Part shown: one piece after another, positions 1-5,720 of the stretch
How positions within the stretch are numbered: the first letter of the stretch is position 1
Layout of the letters: each line of letters begins with the position of its first letter
DNA from: Atopobium sp.
GTDB taxonomy: Bacteria; Actinomycetota; Coriobacteriia; Coriobacteriales; Atopobiaceae
DNA: 6,181 bases
Reading direction: 5' to 3'
Assembly: GCA_015258715.1 (NCBI GenBank)
Contig: JABZHR010000025.1
Span: 1 to 6,181 of the forward strand
The notes under the pieces: model-generated
Database searches by the model: none
What the model was told of the DNA's origin: nothing
What the model saw: the letters and a program-made list of their open reading frames with translations, nothing else
Made by a program: the position numbers and the translations under genes

Positions 1-62
1 ATTTTGTGTGCCAGGCCTAAAAGCCAACGTTAACACGCTACAGAATCACAATCACCCGCATA

Positions 63-108
63 TGAACTGCCTCCCATTTCTTGGACATAAGAAATGGGAG
101 GCAGTTCA
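63..108 (+). terminator. Perfect 20-bp inverted repeat with 6-nt loop, possible terminator
   Basis: Bases 63-82 (TGAACTGCCTCCCATTTCTT) are exactly complementary to 89-108, with the loop GGACAT at 83-88. On the plus strand the stem is followed by a moderately T-rich stretch (CTTTGTCGTTTG). On the minus strand it is followed by TATGCGGG, without a T tract. The simplest reading is an intrinsic terminator for a plus-strand gene ending left of the window, possibly also stopping minus-strand transcripts from the aminotransferase. The stem is longer than most intrinsic terminators and has no mismatch, so a small RNA or a miniature repeat element is also possible. Structure is certain; function is inferred. 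Confidence 0.5.
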
Positions 109-121
109 CTTTGTCGTTTGC

Positions 122-155
122 GGTCAGTCGATTTTCTCGCCATTGACGGCTGACC
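122..155. repeat. Inverted repeat downstream of the aminotransferase
   Basis: GGTCAGTCG (122-130) pairs with CGGCTGACC (147-155): 9 bp including one G-T wobble, around a 16-nt loop. The loop carries TTTCTCGCC, whose complement GGCGAGAAAATCGA (128-141, minus) resembles the arm of the palindrome at 1485-1514. It sits 34 bases beyond the aminotransferase stop codon. It may contribute to 3'-end formation of that transcript, but no T run follows on the minus strand. Confidence 0.35.
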
Positions 156-188
156 TTCTCCAGGTGATCTTCTAGTCTGTTGCAGCGC

Positions 189-1373
189 TTATTTCATTGC
201 AGCAAGAGTCTTTTCCCAGGCAGCAAGCGAGTCCACGCAGGTCTGGTACGCAACGCAGTAGCTCACGCGCAGCCAACCTGGGCAGCCGAACGAGTCGGAT
301 GGAACAGGCAGCAGCTCAAACTGCTTGGCCACATCACAGAATGCCTGAGCATCTCCATCAGGAGCACGAACCCACAGGTAGAATGCACCATCAGGCTGGA
401 TGTACTCGTATCCAAGCTTGGTGAGGCCCTCGGTCAGAACTTCTCGATTCTTTGCATAGGCCTCAACATCCGCTGGCTCATCAACACAGTCGATAATGAC
501 GCGCTGGAAAAGCGCTGGCGCACAAACAAAGCCCAACAGTCGAGCGGCACCCGCACAAGCTGCGTAAATCTCCTTCTGCTCTGGATTAGAAGCAGGAACC
601 AGCACCCAACCAATACGCTCACCAGGAAGCGAGAGGGACTTGGAGTAGGAATAGCACACAATAGTGCGCTCGTATACGTCAGGAACCCAAGGGACCTCAA
701 TGTTGCCAAAAACAATCTCGCGATAAGGTTCGTCGGAGATGACGTAAATGTCAGTGCCCAGCTCAGCGGAGCGTTTGCGGAGCATATTAGCAAATGCATC
801 CAGGTTTTCCCTGGTATACACAGCACCAACAGGATTGTTTGGAGAGTTGATAATCACCGCGCGAGTCTTAGGCGTAAGAGCTGCGCAAACGGCGTCAACA
901 TCAATCTGGAAGGTTTTCTCGTCAGCCAAAACCTCAACGCAGGTAGCCTGTGCATGGTCAATCCACACGCGGTACTCTGGGAAGTATGGGGCAATGACAA
1001 TGACCTCTTCACCTGGAGAAACAATGGAATTGAGCGCCATAGAAACGGAAGCTGCAGCTCCGCAAGTCAAGATGAGATCGTCTGCCTGAGCTGCGTGATC
1101 TCCAAAGCGACGTCGGAGCGACGCGGCAATTGCCTCCCTGGCCTGGGGAATGCCAATTGCAGGCGTGTAGCTGTGGATCTGCTGAGGAGGCAGCTGCATG
1201 GCGGCCTCGATAGAGGTGCGAACAGACTCAGGAGCAGGTACGGAAGGGTTGCCAATCGAGAAATCAAACACATTCTGAGCGCCAATCTCAGCGCGACGCT
1301 GCATTGCATAACCTGCAATCTCGCGGATTGCAGACTTTTCAGATCCGTATGCAAGACTTGTCTGATTGACCAT
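189..1373 (-). CDS. Pyridoxal-phosphate aminotransferase, class I/II (AspC-like)
   Basis: A cytosolic fold-type I PLP enzyme of 394 residues that transfers an amino group between an amino acid and a 2-oxo acid. Visible family landmarks are the SPNNPVGAVYT motif (about 177-187, cofactor-binding Asn180), ISDEPY (212-217, Asp214 contacting the pyridine nitrogen and Tyr217), SYSKSLSLPGERIGW (242-256, with Lys245 the Schiff-base lysine), and GWLRVSYC (366-373, Arg369 binding the substrate alpha-carboxylate). Length is normal for AspC-type enzymes. The frame stays open to a TTG at 1562, but I chose ATG 1373 because the family N-terminus begins here and the upstream part runs through a palindrome. 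The ribosome site is weak (GAGAAACC just upstream, within a repeated TCGAGA). Substrate is not predictable from sequence alone: aspartate, or a broader range, is plausible. It lies downstream of hpt on the same strand but is probably transcribed separately. Confidence 0.9.
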   Translation of the reverse strand: MVNQTSLAYGSEKSAIREIAGYAMQRRAEIGAQNVFDFSIGNPSVPAPESVRTSIEAAMQLPPQQIHSYTPAIGIPQAREAIAASLRRRFGDHAAQADDLILTCGAAASVSMALNSIVSPGEEVIVIAPYFPEYRVWIDHAQATCVEVLADEKTFQIDVDAVCAALTPKTRAVIINSPNNPVGAVYTRENLDAFANMLRKRSAELGTDIYVISDEPYREIVFGNIEVPWVPDVYERTIVCYSYSKSLSLPGERIGWVLVPASNPEQKEIYAACAGAARLLGFVCAPALFQRVIIDCVDEPADVEAYAKNREVLTEGLTKLGYEYIQPDGAFYLWVRAPDGDAQAFCDVAKQFELLPVPSDSFGCPGWLRVSYCVAYQTCVDSLAAWEKTLAAMK

Positions 1374-1484
1374 GGTTTCTCGATTCTCTCGAAGCCTACA
1401 GTACCTACCTGGTAAAACGTTGGGTGGAGGCATGGATGACGCTGTGATACATCTGGCCTCACACAACCTTTGATAGATAGCATA

Positions 1485-1514
1485 TTGGGCGAGAAGATCG
1501 ATCTTCTCGCCCAA
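1485..1514. repeat. Perfect 30-bp palindrome between hpt and the aminotransferase
   Basis: The 30 bases read identically on both strands, centred between 1499 and 1500. The left half is TTGGGCGAGAAGATC and the right half is its exact complement. As RNA it gives a roughly 12-bp stem with a tiny loop. It lies 123 bases beyond the hpt stop and 111 bases before the aminotransferase start. Neither strand has a strong T run right after it (minus: TATGCTATC; plus: CTTTAAAAG), so it may be a terminator lacking a U tract, or a DNA operator. Its core, GCGAGAAGATC, also occurs in the hsp20 terminator at 4813-4848, which favours a terminator-like role. Confidence 0.55.
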
Positions 1515-1637
1515 CTTTAAAAGTTTTAACAAATTTGTATCTATTGCACGGTCTTGCAGCAAATTCCACAGAGCGTACCGCGTGGCCGCAAGTTCATCCG
1601 CATGGCTTCACTGCGAGCTTGACCGCGTGACTTCAGC

Positions 1638-2186
1638 CTATTCGTACACGCAAGGCTTCAGAACGCCAACAAATGGCAGGTTGCGGTAGCGCTCTGCATA
1701 GTCCAGGCCGTAACCAACAACAAACTTGTCGGGTACGTGAGTGCCTACGTAACGAGGATCAATAGCTGGACGCTTGCCCTCAATGTCCTTGACCAGGAAA
1801 GCGGCAATCTCAATGGAAGCGGGGTTACGAGACTGGAGCATGCGGACCAGGTAAGAGAGGGTTAGACCGGAGTCCAGGACGTCCTCAACGATGATGACGT
1901 GGCGGCCCTCAATCTTGGTATCAAGGTCTTTTACAATGCGCACGACGCCGGAGCTCTTAACACCGTCGCCGTAGCTGGAAACAGCCATAAAGTCGATGGA
2001 GAGCGGGCACTCAATGGCGCGCATGATATCGGCCATGAATACAACAGCTCCGCGAAGAACAGCAATGACCAGGGGGTTCTTGTCCGCGTAGTCACGCGTG
2101 ATCTCTGCACCCACCTTCTTGACGATGTCCTTGATGTCCTGTTCGTCAAGTAGAATCTCTTCAATATCAGGGTGAAGCTCCGCCAT
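1638..2186 (-). CDS. hpt: Hypoxanthine phosphoribosyltransferase
   Basis: A purine-salvage enzyme of the cytosol that makes IMP (and usually GMP) from hypoxanthine or guanine plus PRPP. At 182 residues it has the normal length for the bacterial family. Recognisable parts are VLRGAVVFMADIMR (43-56, the loop with the conserved Arg-Gly), SSYGDGVKSSG (70-80, the flexible active-site loop), VIIVEDVLDSGLTLS (97-111, the PRPP-binding motif with the Glu101-Asp102 pair), and DKFVVGYGLDYAERYRNLPFVGVL (153-176, purine-binding and C-terminal conserved block). The ATG overlaps the tilS stop codon by one base (TAATG), and a strong ribosome site (GAGAGGAG) lies inside the end of tilS, so translation is very probably coupled. 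It ends with TAG. The tilS-hpt order is common in Gram-positive bacteria and often continues into ftsH, which is not next here. Confidence 0.95.
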   Translation of the reverse strand: MAELHPDIEEILLDEQDIKDIVKKVGAEITRDYADKNPLVIAVLRGAVVFMADIMRAIECPLSIDFMAVSSYGDGVKSSGVVRIVKDLDTKIEGRHVIIVEDVLDSGLTLSYLVRMLQSRNPASIEIAAFLVKDIEGKRPAIDPRYVGTHVPDKFVVGYGLDYAERYRNLPFVGVLKPCVYE

Positions 2187-3820
2187 TACTGGCTCCTCTC
2201 AAATGGCTTGTGACCAGAATAGATGTTCAATTCTAGCAGCTGTTTTGTATCTTGCGTACATTTTACTCGTTCATCGGGACGAATTCCCGCAACCCACACT
2301 ACATGTCCACGAATATTTGTGCGCACAATAGGCATCATACTCCTGGATTCAACGGGAACGCCCGCCTCGCCCAGCAGGTCAGAGATCTTTTTTGACTGCC
2401 CATGCATGCCCAGGGGTTGCATGGTGTCTCCAGCCTCGGGTCCCGAGACCCACAGGCTGCCGCCGTGAACCGGATCTACCCCACAGGCGCGTGCGTCGAG
2501 AAGAACCGACTCGCCCAACCACTCCTGGCTATGCGCAGTTGCATAGGACACGACGTCAAAGCCGTGCTCCACGGGGAGAATGCGCGCCGAAAGCACTCGG
2601 CCGTCTGCCAGCTCCAACGTTCCCGGGACCGCAAGGTGCTCGCCAAACGTTGCTGAAGCAGGCGCCGTACCTGCGGGTTCGCCGTTGGTCGCAGCCACGC
2701 CACCGGCGCCCGTGCCCGCGCCGACCGCACTTCTCGCGGCGCCCGTGAACGAAAACGTCACGGTGCCCAGACGAACACGCGCCTCAAGGTTTTGCGGCAG
2801 GTTAGCCACGCCAACTCCTGCGGCCACCGCTTCAAGCACGGCATCTACGTGCCTGAACTCAAGCCAAGCCTCGGGGATTAGTTGCCGAGCCACAATCCTT
2901 ACCACGCGGCGAGCAATCACTACGTCGGTAGAACTTAGCTTTAACGCGTCAAGTACCAGCGAAGACTCGCTCTTGCGCAGCGTAATCTGCCTCAGCTTGC
3001 GAGCAGCCTTCGCCTCAAGATAATCGTCTTCGTCAGTCATCAGATCAGCAATTTTGCACACCGTTTGCACCAGCATCGGGTTTCTCGCCTTTAGCAGAGG
3101 GAGCACGTTGTGGCGCATATACGCACGTAGATAGTGGGTATCGGCGTTAGTAGCGTCCTCGTGCCAGTCCAGGCCGCGAGCCTTCAGCCAGTCTTTGAGC
3201 TGGTCATGCGTGTAGTCGAGCAGCGGACGATAAATCAGCCCGCGGTGCCTAGGAATTGACGCCAGGCCGCTCATGCCAGACCCGCGCATCACGTTCATCA
3301 TGAACGTCTCCGCGCGATCGTCAGCCGTGTGCGCCGTCAAAATCTTTGCCTTCTGGCGAGAAACTCCCTGTTCAACGCAAAGTTTTTGAGCGAGTTCTCG
3401 CGCAGCGTCATACCGCACCCGACGACCGATTTCTTCCACGTTGCCGTCACATTCCTGCGCGAGCTTTGCCACGTCCACGCGCAGCACGGTGCAGGGAATG
3501 TCCAGTGAGTCGCAAGTTGCTTGAACAAAGTGCTGGTCAGCGTCTGCGTCAACCCCACGAAGCAAGTGGTTTACATGCAACACATGCAGGCGCTCTTTTG
3601 CAATGCGTGCAAGACCTGCGCCGTCACCAAGGTCAAGTGGCTCCGTTGCTGCCATGTGAAGCAGTGCCATCGAGTCGGCTCCACCCGAGACCATTAGGAT
3701 GACGGGCGCGGCAGCCTGACCACGTCGCGAGCCCTCTACCTGGCCTTGACACTGATCATCTACCTGGCCTTTTGCAGTGAGAGCGTTCTTTTTATTGAAG
3801 TATGCGTGTACGGATGGCAC
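2186..3820 (-). CDS. tilS: tRNA(Ile)-lysidine synthetase
   Basis: Uses ATP and lysine to convert C34 of the CAU-anticodon tRNA-Ile to lysidine, letting it read AUA as isoleucine; normally essential. The 544 residues show an N-terminal PP-loop ATPase domain: SGGADS at 45-50, HTADDRAET at 164-172, and the lysidine-synthetase signature around 221-241 (EDATNADTHYLRAYMRHN followed by VLP). A helical middle region follows, then a C-terminal TilS domain from about 456, with GDTMQPLGMHG (464-474), KKISDLL (477-483) and VWVAGIRPDER (508-518). The start is a GTG at 3820, preceded in frame by a stop (TAA) and without a strong ribosome site. No other ATG or GTG lies between it and the PP-loop. The protein is somewhat long: it has a 44-residue N-terminal tail with a small repeat, and an Ala/Gly-rich insertion at about 361-394. 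It is first in an operon with hpt and divergent from the WalJ-like gene. Confidence 0.95.
   Translation of the reverse strand: MPSVHAYFNKKNALTAKGQVDDQCQGQVEGSRRGQAAAPVILMVSGGADSMALLHMAATEPLDLGDGAGLARIAKERLHVLHVNHLLRGVDADADQHFVQATCDSLDIPCTVLRVDVAKLAQECDGNVEEIGRRVRYDAARELAQKLCVEQGVSRQKAKILTAHTADDRAETFMMNVMRGSGMSGLASIPRHRGLIYRPLLDYTHDQLKDWLKARGLDWHEDATNADTHYLRAYMRHNVLPLLKARNPMLVQTVCKIADLMTDEDDYLEAKAARKLRQITLRKSESSLVLDALKLSSTDVVIARRVVRIVARQLIPEAWLEFRHVDAVLEAVAAGVGVANLPQNLEARVRLGTVTFSFTGAARSAVGAGTGAGGVAATNGEPAGTAPASATFGEHLAVPGTLELADGRVLSARILPVEHGFDVVSYATAHSQEWLGESVLLDARACGVDPVHGGSLWVSGPEAGDTMQPLGMHGQSKKISDLLGEAGVPVESRSMMPIVRTNIRGHVVWVAGIRPDERVKCTQDTKQLLELNIYSGHKPFERSQ
2193..2200 (-). promoter_or_regulatory. 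Ribosome binding site of hpt inside tilS
   Basis: GAGAGGAG on the minus strand, six bases before the hpt ATG at 2186. It lies within the last codons of tilS and fixes the hpt start at the overlapping TAATG, supporting coupled translation of the two genes. Confidence 0.8.
3735..3771. repeat. 13-bp direct repeat in the tilS N-terminal tail
   Basis: TCTACCTGGCCTT occurs exactly at 3735-3747 and 3759-3771, 24 bases apart. On the coding (minus) strand this is eight codons, giving two GQV(D/E) units, with a further GQ one unit later. The period keeps the reading frame, suggesting a recent in-frame duplication in a tail outside the conserved PP-loop domain. Confidence 0.7.
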
Positions 3821-3854
3821 TTAGCACCAATTTCTGTCCGGTGTGTTTGTTACA

Positions 3855-3860
3855 GTTATA
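3855..3860 (-). promoter_or_regulatory. Candidate -10 box for tilS-hpt
   Basis: TATAAC on the minus strand matches the -10 consensus at five of six bases and would start transcription roughly 25-30 bases before the tilS GTG. The -35 region is poor (TTTCTA with a 16-base spacer). The same bases read TATACC on the plus strand, so the divergent promoters of tilS and the WalJ-like gene may overlap in this 69-bp gap. Confidence 0.3.
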
Positions 3861-3889
3861 CCCGAAAGTTACTCAGTAGAAAGAAATTC

Positions 3890-4732
3890 ATGAATCCCAC
3901 GTTTCGCCTACATATTCTTGCCAGCGGATCAAAGGGCAACTGCAGCCTGTTAGAAACGCCTGATGGTCTCATTATGATTGATTGCGGAATCTCTAGAAAA
4001 GAAATTCTGCGTCGGTCTAAAGAGTTGAACGTTAACCTGTCTAAGCTCGTAGCCATCTTTATTACGCACGAGCACACCGACCACGTCTCAGGCCTTTCGG
4101 TTGTCAGTAAAACTTTTGATGTTCCTGTGTTTGCTACAACGGGAACTGCCGCCGCGCTCTCAAGAAGAAGCTCCTGCGCAAATGTCACCTTTACCCTTGT
4201 TGACCAGGCGGGCTCTGTCCATATTGATGCCGCACCAGACGTTGAAGTTAGCACGTTCCCAACCTCGCACGATGTTTGTGAACCCATGGGCATGCGCTTT
4301 GATTTTCTCGCCGGCCCTGATAGACGCATCGTGGACTCTGTGGGTTATTGCACCGACACAGGCATTCTCACGCCTGAGGCTCTCGAATGCCTCTCTGACG
4401 TGCGTATTCTTGCTATCGAGTCCAACCATAACGAGCAAATGCTGCTCACAGGCCCTTATCCGTACGTGCTCAAGCAGCGAGTCCACGGAGACTCTGGCCA
4501 TCTGTCAAATGAGTACACCGCACAGGTGTTGTCGCAGCTTGTGGGCCCAAATACTCGCTGTGTGGTTGGCATGCATCTCTCTCACGAGAATAACCGTCCA
4601 AGTGTCGCCGTGAGGACACTTGCAGAAGCAGTTGGCGCACAGCCTCTCAACGATGCGTTTACCGAGGCGCAGACTCCCGACGGCTCGCTTGTCGTCTGCG
4701 TAGCTAGTCAAGATTGGCCAATGTCGCTGTAG
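3890..4732 (+). CDS. walJ: Metallo-beta-lactamase-fold protein, WalJ/YycJ type
   Basis: A 280-residue cytosolic metallohydrolase. It shows LASGSKGN (10-17), DCGISRKEI (31-39), the metal-binding HEHTDH (60-65: His60, His62, Asp64, His65), SHD (126-128, His127), YCTDTG (153-158, Asp156), ESNHN (177-181, His180), and GHLSN (203-207, His204). This set, in particular ESNHN-ML, YP-LK-RV and GHLSN, is characteristic of the WalJ (YycJ/VicX) branch, proposed nucleases linked to cell-wall or DNA-damage processes. In Firmicutes the gene sits with walRK; here it stands alone, divergent from tilS. ATG 3890 was chosen because the conserved protein begins there, although the frame is open further upstream into the tilS promoter region. 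The ribosome site is weak (AGAAAG, six bases upstream). Family assignment is firm; the gene symbol and cell role are by analogy. Confidence 0.88.
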   Translation: MNPTFRLHILASGSKGNCSLLETPDGLIMIDCGISRKEILRRSKELNVNLSKLVAIFITHEHTDHVSGLSVVSKTFDVPVFATTGTAAALSRRSSCANVTFTLVDQAGSVHIDAAPDVEVSTFPTSHDVCEPMGMRFDFLAGPDRRIVDSVGYCTDTGILTPEALECLSDVRILAIESNHNEQMLLTGPYPYVLKQRVHGDSGHLSNEYTAQVLSQLVGPNTRCVVGMHLSHENNRPSVAVRTLAEAVGAQPLNDAFTEAQTPDGSLVVCVASQDWPMSL

Positions 4733-4749
4733 CTGCGCGTTTGCGCGCT
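4731..4749 (+). terminator. GC-rich hairpin at the WalJ-like stop codon
   Basis: AGC plus GCGC (4731-4738, with one bulged T at 4734) pairs with GCGCGCT (4743-4749) around a GTTT loop, giving seven base pairs starting inside the stop codon. No T run follows, so this is only a possible U-poor terminator of the plus-strand gene. Confidence 0.3.
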
Positions 4750-4807
4750 GACACGCCGCGCGTCCCGGGTTCCGCACCCCAACAGCACGCCCCAGGCTTG
4801 CGACAAC

Positions 4808-4848
4808 AAAAAAGCGAGAAAACCTTGGAGCTCCAAGATCTTCTCGCT
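4808..4848 (-). terminator. Intrinsic terminator of hsp20
   Basis: AGCGAGAA (4813-4820) pairs with TTCTCGCT (4841-4848), and CTTGGAG (4824-4830) with CTCCAAG (4831-4837), separated by a small symmetric internal loop. Together they make a 36-base near-palindrome. On the minus strand the stem is followed directly by six T residues (complement of 4808-4813), the classic form of a Rho-independent terminator. It lies about 150 bases beyond the hsp20 stop. On the plus strand no T run follows, so it would serve the WalJ-like gene poorly. Confidence 0.8.
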
Positions 4849-4853
4849 ATGCG

Positions 4854-4943
4854 AGGTGCCTGTAATCGGGCGTTGAACAGGCACGTCTAGCCGTACGCCC
4901 GGCTGCAGCTATACGTGCCTGGCAGGTCAACTACCAGGCACCT
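4854..4943. repeat. Four alternating GTGCCTG/CAGGCAC repeats forming alternative stems
   Basis: GTGCCTG occurs at 4856-4862 and 4915-4921, and its complement CAGGCAC at 4878-4884 and 4935-4941. Adjacent copies can form two small hairpins. Alternatively AGGTGCCTG (4854-4862) pairs over 9 bp with 4935-4943, enclosing CAGGCACGT (4878-4886) paired over 9 bp with 4913-4921, and an inner AGCCG/CGGCT hairpin (4889-4904). A further pair, CGGGCGT (4867-4873) with ACGCCCG (4895-4901), interlocks with the first. It lies between two convergent genes. No open frame or known RNA family is recognised. Confidence 0.6.
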
Positions 4944-4949
4944 TACTGC

Positions 4950-4989
4950 CTGAGCAGCAGCTTGACTGACCGCCAAAGCTGCCGCTCAG
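4950..4989. repeat. 14-bp inverted repeat just beyond hsp20
   Basis: CTGAGC-A-GCAGCTT (4950-4963) pairs with AAGCTGC-C-GCTCAG (4976-4989): 13 paired bases with one A-C mismatch around a 12-nt loop. It begins ten bases past the hsp20 stop on the minus strand. No T run follows on either strand. It may protect the 3' end of the hsp20 message or help termination. Confidence 0.5.
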
Positions 4990-4999
4990 AGCACTAGTG

Positions 5000-5434
5000 T
5001 TAGTCGATTGCAATCTTTGTGACGCTAGCCTGCTGATCCTGCTTTGGAACAGTGATGGTCAGGATGCCGCCATCAAGCTTTGCAGTTAGGCCCTCTCGAG
5101 CTGCATCCTTCAGATACACGCCGCGAGTTGCCTGCCACTCAGAAGACTCTTTGTGCAGGTAGTTCTTGGCCTTCTCCTCCTCGGACTCCTTGCGAGTAGC
5201 GGTGATTGAAAGCCTGCCCTCATTTAGCTCGACGTCGATGTTCTCCTTAGAAACGCCAGGGAGCTCGGCCGTTACCACGTAAGACTGGCCTGCATCCTCA
5301 ACGTTCATGACAAATGCATCGGACGAAACAGAGGACAGGGCGGAATAAGGCGCGTCAAAGAAAGAATCAAATGAGCCAAATGGCCACGTGCTCAGATTCC
5401 TTGCAATACGATCATAGGGAACTACATTCTTCAT
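5000..5434 (-). CDS. Hsp20/alpha-crystallin family small heat-shock protein
   Basis: An ATP-independent cytosolic chaperone that holds unfolding proteins in a refoldable state, usually as large oligomers. The 144 residues contain a short N-terminal arm rich in Phe and Ser (to about 38) and an alpha-crystallin domain from about 40 to 131. Within it are ELPGVSKENIDVELNEGRLSI (57-77), the signature AKLDGGILTITVPK (118-131; family form A-x-L-x-x-G-x-L), and a C-terminal IAI tripeptide (141-143) of the I-x-I/V type used in oligomer assembly. The strand connecting segment (ESSEWQATRGVYLKDAARE, 96-114) departs from the common ER-x-G-x-F-x-R form. ATG 5434 was chosen because AAAGGAG lies eight bases upstream. 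An in-frame ATG at 5488 would add 18 residues but has no good ribosome site. A single-gene unit with its own terminator; an AT-rich promoter lies upstream. Confidence 0.92.
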   Translation of the reverse strand: MKNVVPYDRIARNLSTWPFGSFDSFFDAPYSALSSVSSDAFVMNVEDAGQSYVVTAELPGVSKENIDVELNEGRLSITATRKESEEEKAKNYLHKESSEWQATRGVYLKDAAREGLTAKLDGGILTITVPKQDQQASVTKIAID

Positions 5435-5442
5435 AGTAACCA

Positions 5443-5449
5443 CTCCTTT
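5443..5449 (-). promoter_or_regulatory. Ribosome binding site deciding the hsp20 start
   Basis: AAAGGAG on the minus strand, eight bases before ATG 5434. It is much stronger than anything before the upstream in-frame ATGs at 5488 and 5485, so the shorter protein is preferred. Confidence 0.8.
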
Positions 5450-5511
5450 ACTGGTAGATGCCGTTATTGGCACTTCGTTATTCATCATCTGTTGTACCCT
5501 GCTTGCACGAA

Positions 5512-5539
5512 TTTATACAACTTTTTATAAAATTTCTAA
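5512..5539 (-). promoter_or_regulatory. Candidate hsp20 promoter
   Basis: On the minus strand TATAAA (5512-5517) is preceded by TTG, making a partly extended -10. A weak -35, TTAGAA (5534-5539), sits 16 bases upstream in AT-rich DNA. The predicted start near 5505 leaves a leader of about 70 bases. Just upstream, CTTAG occurs twice, 14 bases apart, and TCTTA-CTGAC-TAAGA (5541-5555) is a short inverted repeat that could bind a regulator. Neither the CIRCE nor the HAIR heat-shock operator is present in full form. Confidence 0.4.
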
Positions 5540-5590
5540 GTCTTACTGACTAAGATTATCCTGCGATTATGTACTGCATTGATACGTGGA

Positions 5591-5611
5591 CCGACACGCG
5601 AGCCGACACGC
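5591..5611 (+). repeat. Tandem CCGACACGC repeat in the divergent gap
   Basis: CCGACACGC is found exactly at 5591-5599 and 5603-5611, with a 3-base spacer. The 12-base period is close to one helical turn, as expected for a tandem protein-binding site. It lies between the hsp20 promoter and the right-edge gene, so either could be its target. Confidence 0.4.
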
Positions 5612-5656
5612 ACTCAATCTGCGACCACTCAAATATCCAAGCAAAACTGTGCAGGA

Positions 5657-5686
5657 TTGCGCGCGCTGCGGTATCATGTTTTATAT
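5657..5686 (+). promoter_or_regulatory. Candidate promoter of the right-edge gene
   Basis: TTGCGC (5657-5662) and TTATAT (5681-5686) with an 18-base spacer would start transcription near 5694, leaving a short leader before GTG 5721. The match is modest. Confidence 0.25.
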
Positions 5687-5720
5687 CAATGTTTTGCGAG
5701 ACTACGACAAAAGGACCATC

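Noticed and set aside
180..1415. Long plus-strand open frame of 411 codons opposite the aminotransferase
   Set aside because: The minus strand carries all catalytic motifs of a PLP aminotransferase; the plus frame is a shadow with no recognisable domain.
1374..1562. N-terminal extension of the aminotransferase by 63 residues
   Set aside because: It begins with TTG, runs straight through the 30-bp palindrome, and has no counterpart in the family; ATG 1373 fits the conserved N-terminus.
2392..3023. Plus-strand open frames opposite tilS
   Set aside because: They lie antisense to a protein with clear TilS motifs, have Arg/Pro/Ser/Ala-rich low-complexity translations, and show no family features.
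3746..3889. N-terminal extension of the WalJ-like protein by 48 residues
   Set aside because: It would overlap the tilS start and promoter region, has a composition unlike the rest, and the family sequence begins at ATG 3890.
4850..4990. CRISPR array or tRNA in the repeat-rich spacer
   Set aside because: The repeats are only 7-9 bases and alternate in orientation, without regular spacers; no tRNA cloverleaf or T-loop sequence is recognisable.
5489..5720. CIRCE or HAIR heat-shock operator upstream of hsp20
   Set aside because: No TTAGCACTC-N9-GAGTGCTAA and no inverted CTTGAGT/ACTCAAG pair is present; only direct ACTCAA copies were seen.
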